A DNA stretch of 18,626 bases. Source: Deltaproteobacteria bacterium UBA796 (GTDB lineage: Bacteria > Myxococcota_A > UBA796). Made by a program: the position numbers and the translations under genes. Shown in pieces: positions 1 through 6,890 of the stretch; positions within the stretch are counted from its first letter, which is position 1; each line of letters starts with the position of its first letter. The DNA lies in NCBI GenBank assembly GCA_002296975.1, contig DBIS01000002.1, positions 1 to 18,626 of the forward strand, in the 5' to 3' direction. The notes beneath the pieces are model-generated. The model did no database searches and had not been told where the DNA came from. It saw only the letters and a list, made by a program, of their open reading frames with translations.

Positions 1-482
1 CCAAAGGCTGAGCGAAAACCATATTGCCGATAATAAGCACCACCCATATCCATCATCAAACGCTTGGATAACGCATAGGGTCCATTGGTTGGCTCTGGGT
101 AACCGGCCCAAAGATCGGCCTCCTTAAACGGCACAGGGGGTGTTCTCGGATAAGCACAGGTACTCGATGCACCCACAAAACGCTTGGCACCGCATCGATG
201 GGCTGCGTCCAAAACGTGGAGGTTGATCAAAGCATTGTCGCGCCCCGACTCGACCGGGTGTTCACGCATCCAGCCAATGCCTCCACCCACAACTGCACAA
301 TGAAAGACAACCGTGGGCTTAATGGACCCAAAAAGCTGGTGGGTAGCCGATGGGTCGGTCAAGTCGGCTTCTGCACGGCCCACACCGACTGGGTCAGCCC
401 CAAGCACCTTTAGTCGCGCCATGAGATGCCCCCCAAGAAAACCTCGGGCACCGGTCACCAAAACCCGGGTGTTTTCCCACAT
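1..482 (-). CDS. fcl: GDP-L-fucose/colitose synthase-like SDR reductase (partial, 3' end outside window)
   Basis: The first 160 codons are visible and the gene runs off the left edge. The start is ATG at 482, five bases after the stop of the upstream epimerase, and the protein opens with a dinucleotide-binding glycine motif (TGARGFLGG, residues 10-18). The sequence follows the GDP-4-keto-6-deoxymannose epimerase/reductase family (Fcl/WcaG, ColC): an SSTCAYP segment, then EPTNGPYALSK. Ser107, Cys109, Tyr136 and Lys140 fall at the numbers I recall for the catalytic residues of the E. coli enzyme; the expected catalytic His would lie beyond the edge. Known members epimerise C3/C5 and reduce C4 with NADPH, giving GDP-L-fucose, or colitose from a 3-deoxy substrate. 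The ColD-like gene two positions upstream makes a colitose-type product possible, but that is inference. The family is fairly sure; the substrate is not. Confidence 0.8.
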   Translation of the reverse strand, partial: MWENTRVLVTGARGFLGGHLMARLKVLGADPVGVGRAEADLTDPSATHQLFGSIKPTVVFHCAVVGGGIGWMREHPVESGRDNALINLHVLDAAHRCGAKRFVGASSTCAYPRTPPVPFKEADLWAGYPEPTNGPYALSKRLMMDMGGAYYRQYGFRSAF

Positions 483-487
483 AGGGC

Positions 488-1414
488 TCAGACATTTCCG
501 TATGGGTTGCGAACCTCAAGCAGTGGCAAGCCATGGACAAGCTCTGCCAGCCCGGCGTCGATATCCACGCTCATCTCAAAGCCTGTCTCACGAATACGCG
601 AGTAGTCCACCTCATAATCTCGCCGATCTTCGTCTTGACAGAACTCTGCGAAGTACACCAAAAAATCGATCCGCTCCTTGAGCATATTGACGATATCTTC
701 TTTGGTGAAATTCAAGCTCTCATGACCCACATTGTAGATTTTATGCTTGAGAGCATCGAAGTTTTCGATCATATGGGTCATCGCCCGACCCACATCCACC
801 ACATGAATAAATGTACGGCGGAAGTGCTTTTCGTAGACAACCAGATATTTTTGATGAATCGCCTGCCAGCAAAAATCATTGATCATCAGGTCAAGACGCG
901 GACGCGGTGAGAGTCCGTATGCGGTCGCAAAGCGCAAGCCCACTGAGTTTTTGACCGACAAACAAAGCGCTTCAGCCTCGGTTTTAAGCCGACCATAATG
1001 ACTCAAAGGATTGAGCGGGGTGTCTTCGGTGCAGATGCCCACAACCTCACCGTAGTTGCTCCCGGTCGACCCAAAAATAAGTTTGGCATCCGGTGGCATG
1101 GTCGCGATCACATTCTCGGTACCGCCCAGATTGACCTGCTCAGCCAGGACCGGCATTTTTTTGCACAGAGGATAGCCAACCAAACCTGCAAGATGAACGA
1201 TGGCCTCGACCCCATCCATCTCTTTGCGCAAGGCTTCGCGGTCGCAAACATCGACATTGGCATAGCTAAAGTTTGGCTCGATGAACAATGGCAGCAAAGA
1301 CTCACCACCAAACATCAGGTTGTCGACAACATGTACCCGATGTCCTCGGGACAACAATTGACGCACCAGCACGCTACCCACGTACCCTGCACCACCAGTG
1401 ACTAAAATCTTCAT
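488..1414 (-). CDS. NAD-dependent nucleotide-sugar epimerase/dehydratase (extended SDR)
   Basis: An extended short-chain dehydrogenase/reductase of about 308 residues. The N-terminus MKILVTGGAGYVGS carries the GxxGxxG NAD-binding motif (Gly7, Gly10, Gly13), followed by a VVDNL strand end with Asp31, which suits NAD. The catalytic Tyr140-xxx-Lys144 lies in SHYGRLK and a Ser/Thr-rich GSTGSNYGE segment precedes it. This family epimerises, dehydrates or oxidises sugar nucleotides in the cytoplasm; the exact reaction cannot be told from sequence alone. I chose ATG 1414 because the family usually begins right at MKILVTGG; an in-frame ATG at 1426 would add four residues, and neither has a strong ribosome site. 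It lies 37 bases after the ColD-like gene and 5 bases before the GDP-fucose-synthase-like gene, so it probably belongs to the same sugar operon. Confidence 0.85.
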   Translation of the reverse strand: MKILVTGGAGYVGSVLVRQLLSRGHRVHVVDNLMFGGESLLPLFIEPNFSYANVDVCDREALRKEMDGVEAIVHLAGLVGYPLCKKMPVLAEQVNLGGTENVIATMPPDAKLIFGSTGSNYGEVVGICTEDTPLNPLSHYGRLKTEAEALCLSVKNSVGLRFATAYGLSPRPRLDLMINDFCWQAIHQKYLVVYEKHFRRTFIHVVDVGRAMTHMIENFDALKHKIYNVGHESLNFTKEDIVNMLKERIDFLVYFAEFCQDEDRRDYEVDYSRIRETGFEMSVDIDAGLAELVHGLPLLEVRNPYGNV

Positions 1415-1451
1415 AAGCTTCAGCATATCCGCGTTTGGCGGTGCGGTACAG

Positions 1452-2636
1452 CTATCTAAAGGCCTGCTTCAAGCCTTCGACCAAACGATCGAGGTAAATC
1501 TCGGTAAATTCCTGAGATTGACCGACAAAAAATCCCCGTTCATGCACCGCATCTGCCACAGGTGTAGGCCCCTCTACCCGGGCGCCGACAACCTTCGGAA
1601 AGACTGGCTGGCGGATCAAATTAGAGCCCGAAATCGGCCGGGTCGAGATGCCCATCTCCTCGAGTCGACCACAAACCGTTCGCCGGTCTAGGTGCGAGTC
1701 GGCATCGATCAGCATGGGAAAAGCGAAGGCTGCATGAGAAGTCCCTGGAGACTCTGGATATACCCGAAGCGGCAAGTTCAATGCATCGATGGCCACACAC
1801 CATGCCGCATGATTGGCACGACGCGCAGCAACAAAGCCTTCTAATTTTGGCACCTGAACAAGCCCCATGGCGCCGGTAATTTCTGTCGGGCGAAGATTAT
1901 ATCCAGGACTCACAAACAAAAAGCGAGGATCAATCTCAGGACTGGCAGCTGCAGCCAAGGCCGCATCCGAACGTTCACGAATCCAACCATGAGCCCGAAG
2001 GCTGCGCGCGGCATCGGCGATGGGCAAAGAGTCCGTGTTGATCATCCCCCCTTCTATGGTGCTCAAATGGTGTGAGAAAAAGAATGAAAAAGCACTTGCT
2101 ACACCAATACTTCCGCATTTTTTTTCTGCTATTTTTCCCCCATGAGCACCGCAAGCATCTTCAATAATCATGGGGCCAACTGCCCGACTTGGACACCCTA
2201 AAAGATGCACCGCCAAGACCGGCCGATCCCACTCGCCTTCGAGCACCAAAGAATCTTCAGCGACATCAACTATCACCGGAATCAAGCCGGCTTGAGCCAC
2301 AGTAAACAAGGAAGTCGACCAGCCCACAGCCGGAACCACCACCTCATCACCACGCTTCAGTAAACCAGTCTCAACCAAAGCGGACAACATCACCAACAAA
2401 GCACTCGAACCGGAGTTGACGCATACCGCATGCTTGGTGCCAACCTCTGCCGCCCAGGCCGCTTCAAACTCCTGAACTTGCCGGCCCATCGTCAACCAAC
2501 CGCTCAGCAAGGTGTTAATTCCGGCAGCAATCTCATCGGGCCCGATTGGGCTTACCGCCAAAGGCAGCCCTGTTTCTGGCTTGTCCATTTTAAAATGCCG
2601 CGAAACCAGGCGGGCGACCTCGTCATCGCGGCTCAT
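1452..2636 (-). CDS. ColD/RfbH-like PLP-dependent sugar dehydratase of the DegT/DnrJ/EryC1/StrS family
   Basis: A 394-residue member of the DegT/DnrJ/EryC1/StrS family of sugar PLP enzymes. The PLP-ring Asp is visible in IIEDACGAHGG (Asp160). At the place where aminotransferases carry the Schiff-base Lys (S-F-x-x-x-K-N-L), this protein reads SFFFSHHLSTIEGG, so His189 replaces Lys. The same His-His pattern is known in ColD (GDP-4-keto-6-deoxymannose 3-dehydratase) and RfbH, which remove the 3-hydroxyl rather than transaminate. Further ColD-like stretches follow: RAHGW, PGYNLRPTEITGAMG, and a GFFVGQ near the C-terminus. The start is ATG 2636, overlapping the glycosyltransferase stop as ATGA; a longer frame to 2702 would run into that gene. 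A dehydratase is more likely than an aminotransferase. The sugar nucleotide (GDP or CDP) is inferred only from the neighbouring reductase. Confidence 0.85.
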   Translation of the reverse strand: MSRDDEVARLVSRHFKMDKPETGLPLAVSPIGPDEIAAGINTLLSGWLTMGRQVQEFEAAWAAEVGTKHAVCVNSGSSALLVMLSALVETGLLKRGDEVVVPAVGWSTSLFTVAQAGLIPVIVDVAEDSLVLEGEWDRPVLAVHLLGCPSRAVGPMIIEDACGAHGGKIAEKKCGSIGVASAFSFFFSHHLSTIEGGMINTDSLPIADAARSLRAHGWIRERSDAALAAAASPEIDPRFLFVSPGYNLRPTEITGAMGLVQVPKLEGFVAARRANHAAWCVAIDALNLPLRVYPESPGTSHAAFAFPMLIDADSHLDRRTVCGRLEEMGISTRPISGSNLIRQPVFPKVVGARVEGPTPVADAVHERGFFVGQSQEFTEIYLDRLVEGLKQAFR

Positions 2637-3328
2637 GAAAACAGCCGTGATCCTGGAAGCTCCGTCAACAAGACCTTGAGATGGTCCTTGCCCACAGGCC
2701 AAGAAATCGCTTTCGACTCACCGCCTGCCCGCTGGCCCTCCACAGTGGCCAACTCCGCGATCTTCCAACGCCGTCGCATCGCTCGAATCGAGATTTGGTA
2801 CTCGATGGGAAAGCGCTTGACGGAGGTGTCCATGTCCAAAAAGGCCTGCCGATGCATGGCACGAAAACCGTTGATGGTATCTGTGACCGTTTCACCATAA
2901 TTAAATAGACTGTTGGCCATCCAACTCAAGGTTTGGTTCACACGGGCCCGCGGCCTCACCCAGCCTGTCTCTTCATTGACCGACCCACGCGCGAAGCGAC
3001 TAGCGATCGCCAAATCATTTCCCGCCAATAACAAATCATCCAGCCGCTCAATATCCGCTGGATCTTCATTGCCATCAGGGCTGTAATAAACAATGCGCGC
3101 ATCGCTGCTGGCCTCTGCAGCCACACGAAAAGCGACCCCGCGGCCGGCGATGGGCTGATCTAAAATCGGAACCCCGCGCGCCTCCAAAAAGGCCCGGGTA
3201 CCGTCTGTAGATCCACCGTCAACCGCCAACACCGTGGCAAACTTATCTATGGGAATTTGCTCCCACAACAACTTCAAGCCGTCGATCTCGTTGAGCGTCA
3301 GCAAAACCAATGTGCAATCACGTTTCAT
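2633..3328 (-). CDS. Family 2 glycosyltransferase
   Basis: A 231-residue cytoplasmic GT-A type glycosyltransferase. It begins with a short strand (CTLVLLTLNE), then VDGGSTDGT at about residues 36-44, the nucleotide-binding motif of GT2/DPM1-like enzymes, and an acidic SPDGNED near residues 83-89 that probably serves as the metal-binding motif. The later segments GFRAMHRQAF and KRFPIEYQISIRA resemble dolichol-phosphate-mannose-synthase-like proteins. There is no C-terminal membrane pair, so it probably uses a lipid or protein acceptor made by others. The start ATG overlaps the stop of the SGNH gene (ATGA), and its stop overlaps the start of the ColD-like gene (ATGA), implying translational coupling. 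Donor and acceptor are unknown; transfer of the sugar made by the downstream genes is a reasonable guess. Confidence 0.85.
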   Translation of the reverse strand: MKRDCTLVLLTLNEIDGLKLLWEQIPIDKFATVLAVDGGSTDGTRAFLEARGVPILDQPIAGRGVAFRVAAEASSDARIVYYSPDGNEDPADIERLDDLLLAGNDLAIASRFARGSVNEETGWVRPRARVNQTLSWMANSLFNYGETVTDTINGFRAMHRQAFLDMDTSVKRFPIEYQISIRAMRRRWKIAELATVEGQRAGGESKAISWPVGKDHLKVLLTELPGSRLFS

Positions 3329-4314
3329 TTAGTCTCACCTAACAAGCCTTCATCCATCAAAAACCGATAAACCCAGCCAGCGATTTTCGCGTTGCCAGCA
3401 CCATTCGCGTGGCCGCGGTCATTCTCAAAATACAATACAGATTCTCGGCTGGCGACCTCCATCTTCGCTTGAAGATCTAAGTACGAGACGGATAATTGAT
3501 CGGCAGCGGCCTTCAGTATCCTACGGTGCTCAGCCGTATAGCCGCTTCGCTCAAGCGGAAAACCAAACAAAACTGGGGTGGCTCCCTGAGTACGAATCGA
3601 CGCAACCAAAGCCCGTATATTGTCGACATAATCTGCGGGTGGAACCCGATAAACCCCACCTTCATCACCGGTCGGCCGCTCCTTGGCCTTCACCTGAATT
3701 CCACCCAAAAATGACCTCAACGCGAGATAAGCCCGACTGTTATAAAGGATATTGTTCTTCAAAAAACGATGGTCTCTTTGCAAGACAGCTTGGCTTTTAT
3801 CTGAATAGGCAGCCTTTCTTGCGTCTTGAACGACAAAGCCAAGCAGCACCACATCGGGCTGATAAGCCTTTAAGTTTCGGTCCCACAACCAGCGCCCCTG
3901 AAAGCTGGTGTACCCAGGCTGACCTGCGTTGATCACCTCGATATTGCTGTATCCAGCCTCGCCAATCAGCTTGGCCAGCTGGGCAGGGTAGGTCTGCTCA
4001 TCAGAAACACCCCAACCAAAGGTGGTTGAGCATCCCATTGTCATCACCCGGAATAAACCGTCTTTTTTGGGGACAGAGACATCCACCGCCCTCAAACCTT
4101 CCGCATTGGAGCTCACGCGAAAAAGTCGCTTTTCTTCTTTATGGGGAAAAGCCTTGGACTCTAGATTTGGGTCGGTCACCCAAAACGGAGTGTTGTGCTC
4201 GAAGGCCTCTGTGATTTTTGGCCAACCCACTGAGCGAAGACCAAGCTCTACCGCGGCGCCAAGGATCACCACCGGCACCACAGAAAAGGTAACCTTTCGC
4301 AAGATGCCTTTCAT
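3325..4314 (-). CDS. Membrane-anchored SGNH-type hydrolase or acyltransferase
   Basis: A 329-residue protein with one N-terminal membrane helix (about residues 9-27) and a periplasm-facing SGNH domain. Block I reads MGCSTTFGWGV, with the candidate nucleophile Ser96 preceded by Cys rather than the usual Asp or Gly. Block II has Gly in NAGQPGYT (about 129-136). Block III is weak: GFVVQDAR has Gln-Asp where Asn-Asp is common. Block V is present as Asp299-x-x-His302 in NDRGHANGAG. SGNH enzymes of this layout often cleave or transfer acyl groups on cell-surface sugars. The start at 4314 overlaps the stop of the secreted protein upstream (ATGA), which decides it against an in-frame start at 4371. 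The setting in a sugar operon suggests a role in glycan modification; esterase versus acyltransferase cannot be settled here. Confidence 0.8.
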   Translation of the reverse strand: MKGILRKVTFSVVPVVILGAAVELGLRSVGWPKITEAFEHNTPFWVTDPNLESKAFPHKEEKRLFRVSSNAEGLRAVDVSVPKKDGLFRVMTMGCSTTFGWGVSDEQTYPAQLAKLIGEAGYSNIEVINAGQPGYTSFQGRWLWDRNLKAYQPDVVLLGFVVQDARKAAYSDKSQAVLQRDHRFLKNNILYNSRAYLALRSFLGGIQVKAKERPTGDEGGVYRVPPADYVDNIRALVASIRTQGATPVLFGFPLERSGYTAEHRRILKAAADQLSVSYLDLQAKMEVASRESVLYFENDRGHANGAGNAKIAGWVYRFLMDEGLLGETK

Positions 4315-5156
4315 TTGGCTGGGCTGACCTCTATGGCTGTGTGATCGATGACCGACCCTGAAGTGTGCCAAATATTATCGAAAAAACTGGTGTCATTAAT
4401 ACGATAAGAAATCACCCCATCTGCAGGTGCTGTAAACATCGCTGACGCGCCCACAGCGACGATGGTCTCAACCCCTGAACCCTTGGCCACAAAGCGCATG
4501 GTCAACATTCCAGCCTTGCAGCCCTCAAGATTGCACGGCCACTCTGGACTCAAGGTGCTGATGGCAGGGTCACCCAAAACGGTAATCCAAGGGGACTCAT
4601 CTGACAGCCGGTACATATCCCTGGCTGATCCTGAAATTCGGATGCTATTTCCCTTGCAAATATTCAGGGGGCGTTGCCAACCCGAACCGATGTCCAGGTA
4701 ATCAAACATCGTGTAATCGAGCGGCGTGTTGCATTCTCCTGCGGTGAGCACGGCTTTCAAACCCTTGGACCAAGCGGACCAAGCCGCCGCATCACCGCTT
4801 AAACAGTGCGCGAGATTATCCACCACAAACTTTTCTATTTTTTCTGGACGCCCCAATAAAACCGTTTCAACTTCCTCGATCACCCGAGGGTCGAGATTGA
4901 TGCCATCGTTGCGCAGGCCTCTCCACTGGTTCAACACCTCGTCCATGGCCTCGGAGCGCTTCATCCGGCGGTCGATTTCATTGAAACCATCCCAAATAGG
5001 GGTGTGGTAGCAAGCCGGTGTTCCCGTCTCTCCATCGACCCAACCTGTGGGTGGAGGGCCTTTACGCTTGCGGCGCTTTCTGGCCTCGGCATCTTGGCTC
5101 ACACCCAACACCATCAACGCAGTCAAAAAAAGTGTGCAGCGTATGAAAATAGACAT
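4311..5156 (-). CDS. Secreted protein of unknown function with a LecA/PA-IL-like C-terminal domain
   Basis: A 281-residue protein with a signal peptide: charged start, hydrophobic stretch 8-20, and an AEA site ending at residue 25, followed by a strongly basic RKRRKRKG. Residues 45-165 are a Cys-containing region I do not recognise. Residues about 167-279 resemble the Pseudomonas calcium-dependent galactophilic lectin LecA: a C-x4-C pair (Cys208, Cys213) followed by an alternating strand, then FTAPADG (241-247), and ISYRINDTSFFDN (249-261) with Asn-Asp and Asp-Asn at places comparable to the lectin's calcium ligands. This resemblance is from memory of the family and is inference. The start ATG has a clear GGAGG four bases upstream. 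Its stop overlaps the next start (ATGA). A periplasmic or outer-surface glycan-binding role fits the neighbours. Confidence 0.75.
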   Translation of the reverse strand: MSIFIRCTLFLTALMVLGVSQDAEARKRRKRKGPPPTGWVDGETGTPACYHTPIWDGFNEIDRRMKRSEAMDEVLNQWRGLRNDGINLDPRVIEEVETVLLGRPEKIEKFVVDNLAHCLSGDAAAWSAWSKGLKAVLTAGECNTPLDYTMFDYLDIGSGWQRPLNICKGNSIRISGSARDMYRLSDESPWITVLGDPAISTLSPEWPCNLEGCKAGMLTMRFVAKGSGVETIVAVGASAMFTAPADGVISYRINDTSFFDNIWHTSGSVIDHTAIEVSPAK

Positions 5157-5205
5157 GAAACCTCCGGCGCCTCAACCTACCCGCCCAGACTTCAGCCCGC
5201 ACACA

Positions 5206-5252
5206 CAAACACCGACCGCACCCTTGGTAATCCAAGGATGGGCCGGTGTTTG
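5206..5252 (-). other. Long imperfect stem-loop between atpE and the secreted-protein gene
   Basis: Read on the minus strand, arms of 21 and 22 bases flank an ATTA loop. The outer part is CAAACACCG/CGGTGTTTG, the inner part CCTTGG/CCAAGG. Between them the arms pair throughout except for one bulged C. The two non-Watson-Crick positions are G.T on the minus strand (G.U in that RNA) and would be A.C on the other strand, so the fold is favoured in RNA transcribed from the minus strand, the same direction as the flanking genes. No U-run follows it, so a classical intrinsic terminator is not supported. A role in mRNA 3'-end protection, processing, or partial attenuation after atpE is inference. Confidence 0.7.
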
Positions 5253-5254
5253 GA

Positions 5255-5275
5255 CGCAAACCCAAAAAGGTTGCG
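5255..5275 (-). other. Small stem-loop just upstream of the long stem-loop
   Basis: On the minus strand CGCAACC pairs with GGTTTGCG, with one bulged T and a loop containing the T-run (TTTTTG). It stands 25 bases after the atpE stop and two bases before the long stem-loop. The stem is short (five plus two pairs), so it may be chance; it is listed because the two lie side by side in an otherwise empty gap. Confidence 0.35.
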
Positions 5276-5299
5276 AGCTTAAACCAAAAAGTCTGAAGC

Positions 5300-5629
5300 T
5301 TAGATCATGCCCATCGCGGCGAAAGCAACAGCGAAGCTGAAGAGCACGAGGGACTCTGGAAATGCAAGCGCGATCATCATGGAAGTCCGGATATCACCGC
5401 TTGCAGCAGGGTTACGAGCCATGCCTTCCAAAGCGGCAGCAGCCAAACGACCTTGAGCCAGGCCGCAACCGAGCGCAGCCATTCCGACAGCGAGGCCAGC
5501 AGCGAGGAAGTCGAGGCCGTGTCCACCAGCGGTGACACCTGCTGCAGCAGCGGTGTCAGACGCGAAAGCAGCGCTTGAGAAAAGGAACATCGCGGTGGTG
5601 GCCGAGAGTGTGGTGGCAATCTTGTTCAT
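5300..5629 (-). CDS. atpE: ATP synthase F0 subunit c, with N-terminal signal-like extension
   Basis: A 109-residue c-subunit, longer than the usual 75-90 because residues 1-23 form a signal-peptide-like segment ending in AFA. The mature part has two membrane helices joined by the conserved polar loop ARNP (71-74). The ion-carrying carboxylate is Glu92 in FPESL. Gln59 in helix one stands 33 residues before Glu92, and Ser93 follows it; this matches the spacing of Gln32, Glu65 and Ser66 in the Na+-binding ring of Ilyobacter, but Thr67 and Tyr70 of that enzyme are Leu94 and Phe97 here. Several c-subunits form the rotor ring in the inner membrane. ATG 5629 has GGAG six bases upstream, 19 bases after atpB. 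No atpF follows. Confidence 0.95.
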   Translation of the reverse strand: MNKIATTLSATTAMFLFSSAAFASDTAAAAGVTAGGHGLDFLAAGLAVGMAALGCGLAQGRLAAAALEGMARNPAASGDIRTSMMIALAFPESLVLFSFAVAFAAMGMI

Positions 5630-5648
5630 GGGAGTCTCCAGTTGGTGG

Positions 5649-6506
5649 CTAGTGGTCGTCGTGTTCGACGGCTAGCGCAATGTAAATCGTGGACAAAAGG
5701 GTGAATACAAAGGCCTGAATTAACGAAACGAAGATCCCAAGGCCAAGGAAAATGATGGGATAACCGAGAGGAACAAGACCGGACATAATCGATAACACTT
5801 GGTGGTCACCAAACATATTTCCGGTCAAACGAAGGCTGAGGCTGTACGGCCGAACAACCAGAAAACTAAGCAACTCAATACCGAACAGTAAAACCCCGAG
5901 CGCCGCTACCGGCCCGCACATGTGCTTGAGGTAGCCCACAAGACCCTGGGCTTTGATGCCAGCGCCATTGAACAACACCAACACCACCAGCGAAATGGCC
6001 AAGTTGTGTTGCAAGGAGCCACTCGGTGGCAGCATGCCTGGCAAAATACCGAGCAGGTTCGAGGTCAAAATGTAGATAAACAGCCCGGCACTTATCCAGA
6101 AAAACTTCTTACCGTTTTCGTGGCCGAGCAAATCGCTCACCAAGCCAAAGAGTGCCGATGTAAACAACTCAAACACATTCCGAACCGACATTTGAGCATC
6201 TGGAACATATTGAAGCGTTCCGCCCGCAGTCAAGGCCTTGGTGAGGCCCAGCCGTGCGATGGCAGACGCGGCCAACAAAATCAGGGCGACCAGCCAGGCG
6301 AGCAACCAAGTTTGAGCGTCATCGGTGTTGCTGAACATCACAGTGTCCGTGCCAGGCATTTTCATACCCACCATCGCATCGATCAATGAGCCTTCGCCTG
6401 GACCAGGAATGTACTTCAACCAAGTGAAGTGAACATCGCAATTACCACTCTGAGCGGGGATCAGATCCAGGACAAAATTAGCATTACAAGGTTTTCCAGC
6501 AGACAT
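5649..6506 (-). CDS. atpB: ATP synthase F0 subunit a
   Basis: The 285-residue stator channel subunit that passes ions to the c-ring in the inner membrane. The essential Arg is Arg226 in YSLSLRLTGNMFGDH, the counterpart of E. coli Arg210. Several hydrophobic helices follow one another (about 66-86, 133-158, 165-182, 196-220, 236-278). The N-terminus is a polar extension of about 60 residues with Cys7 and Cys23, whose role I do not know. The start is secured by a strong AAGGAGG five bases upstream, buried in the last codons of atpI; the atpI stop TAG directly abuts the ATG. Sits between atpI and atpE, so stoichiometric co-translation is likely. Confidence 0.96.
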   Translation of the reverse strand: MSAGKPCNANFVLDLIPAQSGNCDVHFTWLKYIPGPGEGSLIDAMVGMKMPGTDTVMFSNTDDAQTWLLAWLVALILLAASAIARLGLTKALTAGGTLQYVPDAQMSVRNVFELFTSALFGLVSDLLGHENGKKFFWISAGLFIYILTSNLLGILPGMLPPSGSLQHNLAISLVVLVLFNGAGIKAQGLVGYLKHMCGPVAALGVLLFGIELLSFLVVRPYSLSLRLTGNMFGDHQVLSIMSGLVPLGYPIIFLGLGIFVSLIQAFVFTLLSTIYIALAVEHDDH

Positions 6507-6890
6507 CTAAGCCTCCTTCCCGACGGGCATGACGATTTCGGCCAACCCTGCAAAGACGAGCGCCATTATCACGACACTGCCACCAACGACCACAGCAATA
6601 GGACCAAAATGCCGAAACAGCGCAAAAATCGCAAGCCCAAGGACCGGCACCTTTAAGGCCACCAAGACCGCGGAGATTCCGGAGCCCTTTTGTTTGGCCG
6701 TTACACCGAGCTGACCCACAGCGACAACCCCACCTAAAAAGCTGAGAATCATCACCACACCACCGCCCAAAACACCTTGGGCCACCGAGATACCGAACCC
6801 AAAATACGCAATCACCGTGCCGATGGTCAAAAGACCAATGGCCAATCGGGTCACGTTATGAATCAGTGTTGGCGTCATCGTGGGCTTCAT
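6507..6890 (-). CDS. atpI: ATP synthase subunit I (AtpI, F0 assembly protein)
   Basis: A 127-residue membrane protein with four predicted helices (about 16-33, 36-56, 72-92, 96-118), the layout of AtpI. AtpI proteins help assemble or stabilise the c-ring and are usually encoded at the head of F0 operons, as here. I recognise it by topology and position rather than by strong motifs. I chose ATG 6890, which overlaps the end of atpZ by 35 bases; ATG 6878 is an alternative four codons later. An in-frame start at 7028 is rejected because it would bury most of atpZ in overlap. The C-terminal codons contain the ribosome site of atpB. Confidence 0.8.
   Translation of the reverse strand: MKPTMTPTLIHNVTRLAIGLLTIGTVIAYFGFGISVAQGVLGGGVVMILSFLGGVVAVGQLGVTAKQKGSGISAVLVALKVPVLGLAIFALFRHFGPIAVVVGGSVVIMALVFAGLAEIVMPVGKEA
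6512..6518 (-). promoter_or_regulatory. Strong ribosome binding site of atpB
   Basis: AAGGAGG on the minus strand, five bases before the atpB ATG at 6506 and within the coding end of atpI. It is one of the best SD matches in the window and fits high translation of a core membrane subunit. Confidence 0.8.

Noticed and set aside
198..413. Short plus-strand frames at the left edge
   Set aside because: They lie opposite the GDP-fucose-synthase-like gene, which has conserved motifs throughout.
1452..2636. Ordinary sugar aminotransferase of the DegT family
   Set aside because: The Schiff-base Lys is missing and replaced by His189, and the surrounding motif matches 3-dehydratases instead.
5206..5252. 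Intrinsic terminator after atpE
   Set aside because: The stem is strong but no U-run follows in either direction, so it is listed as a stem-loop only.
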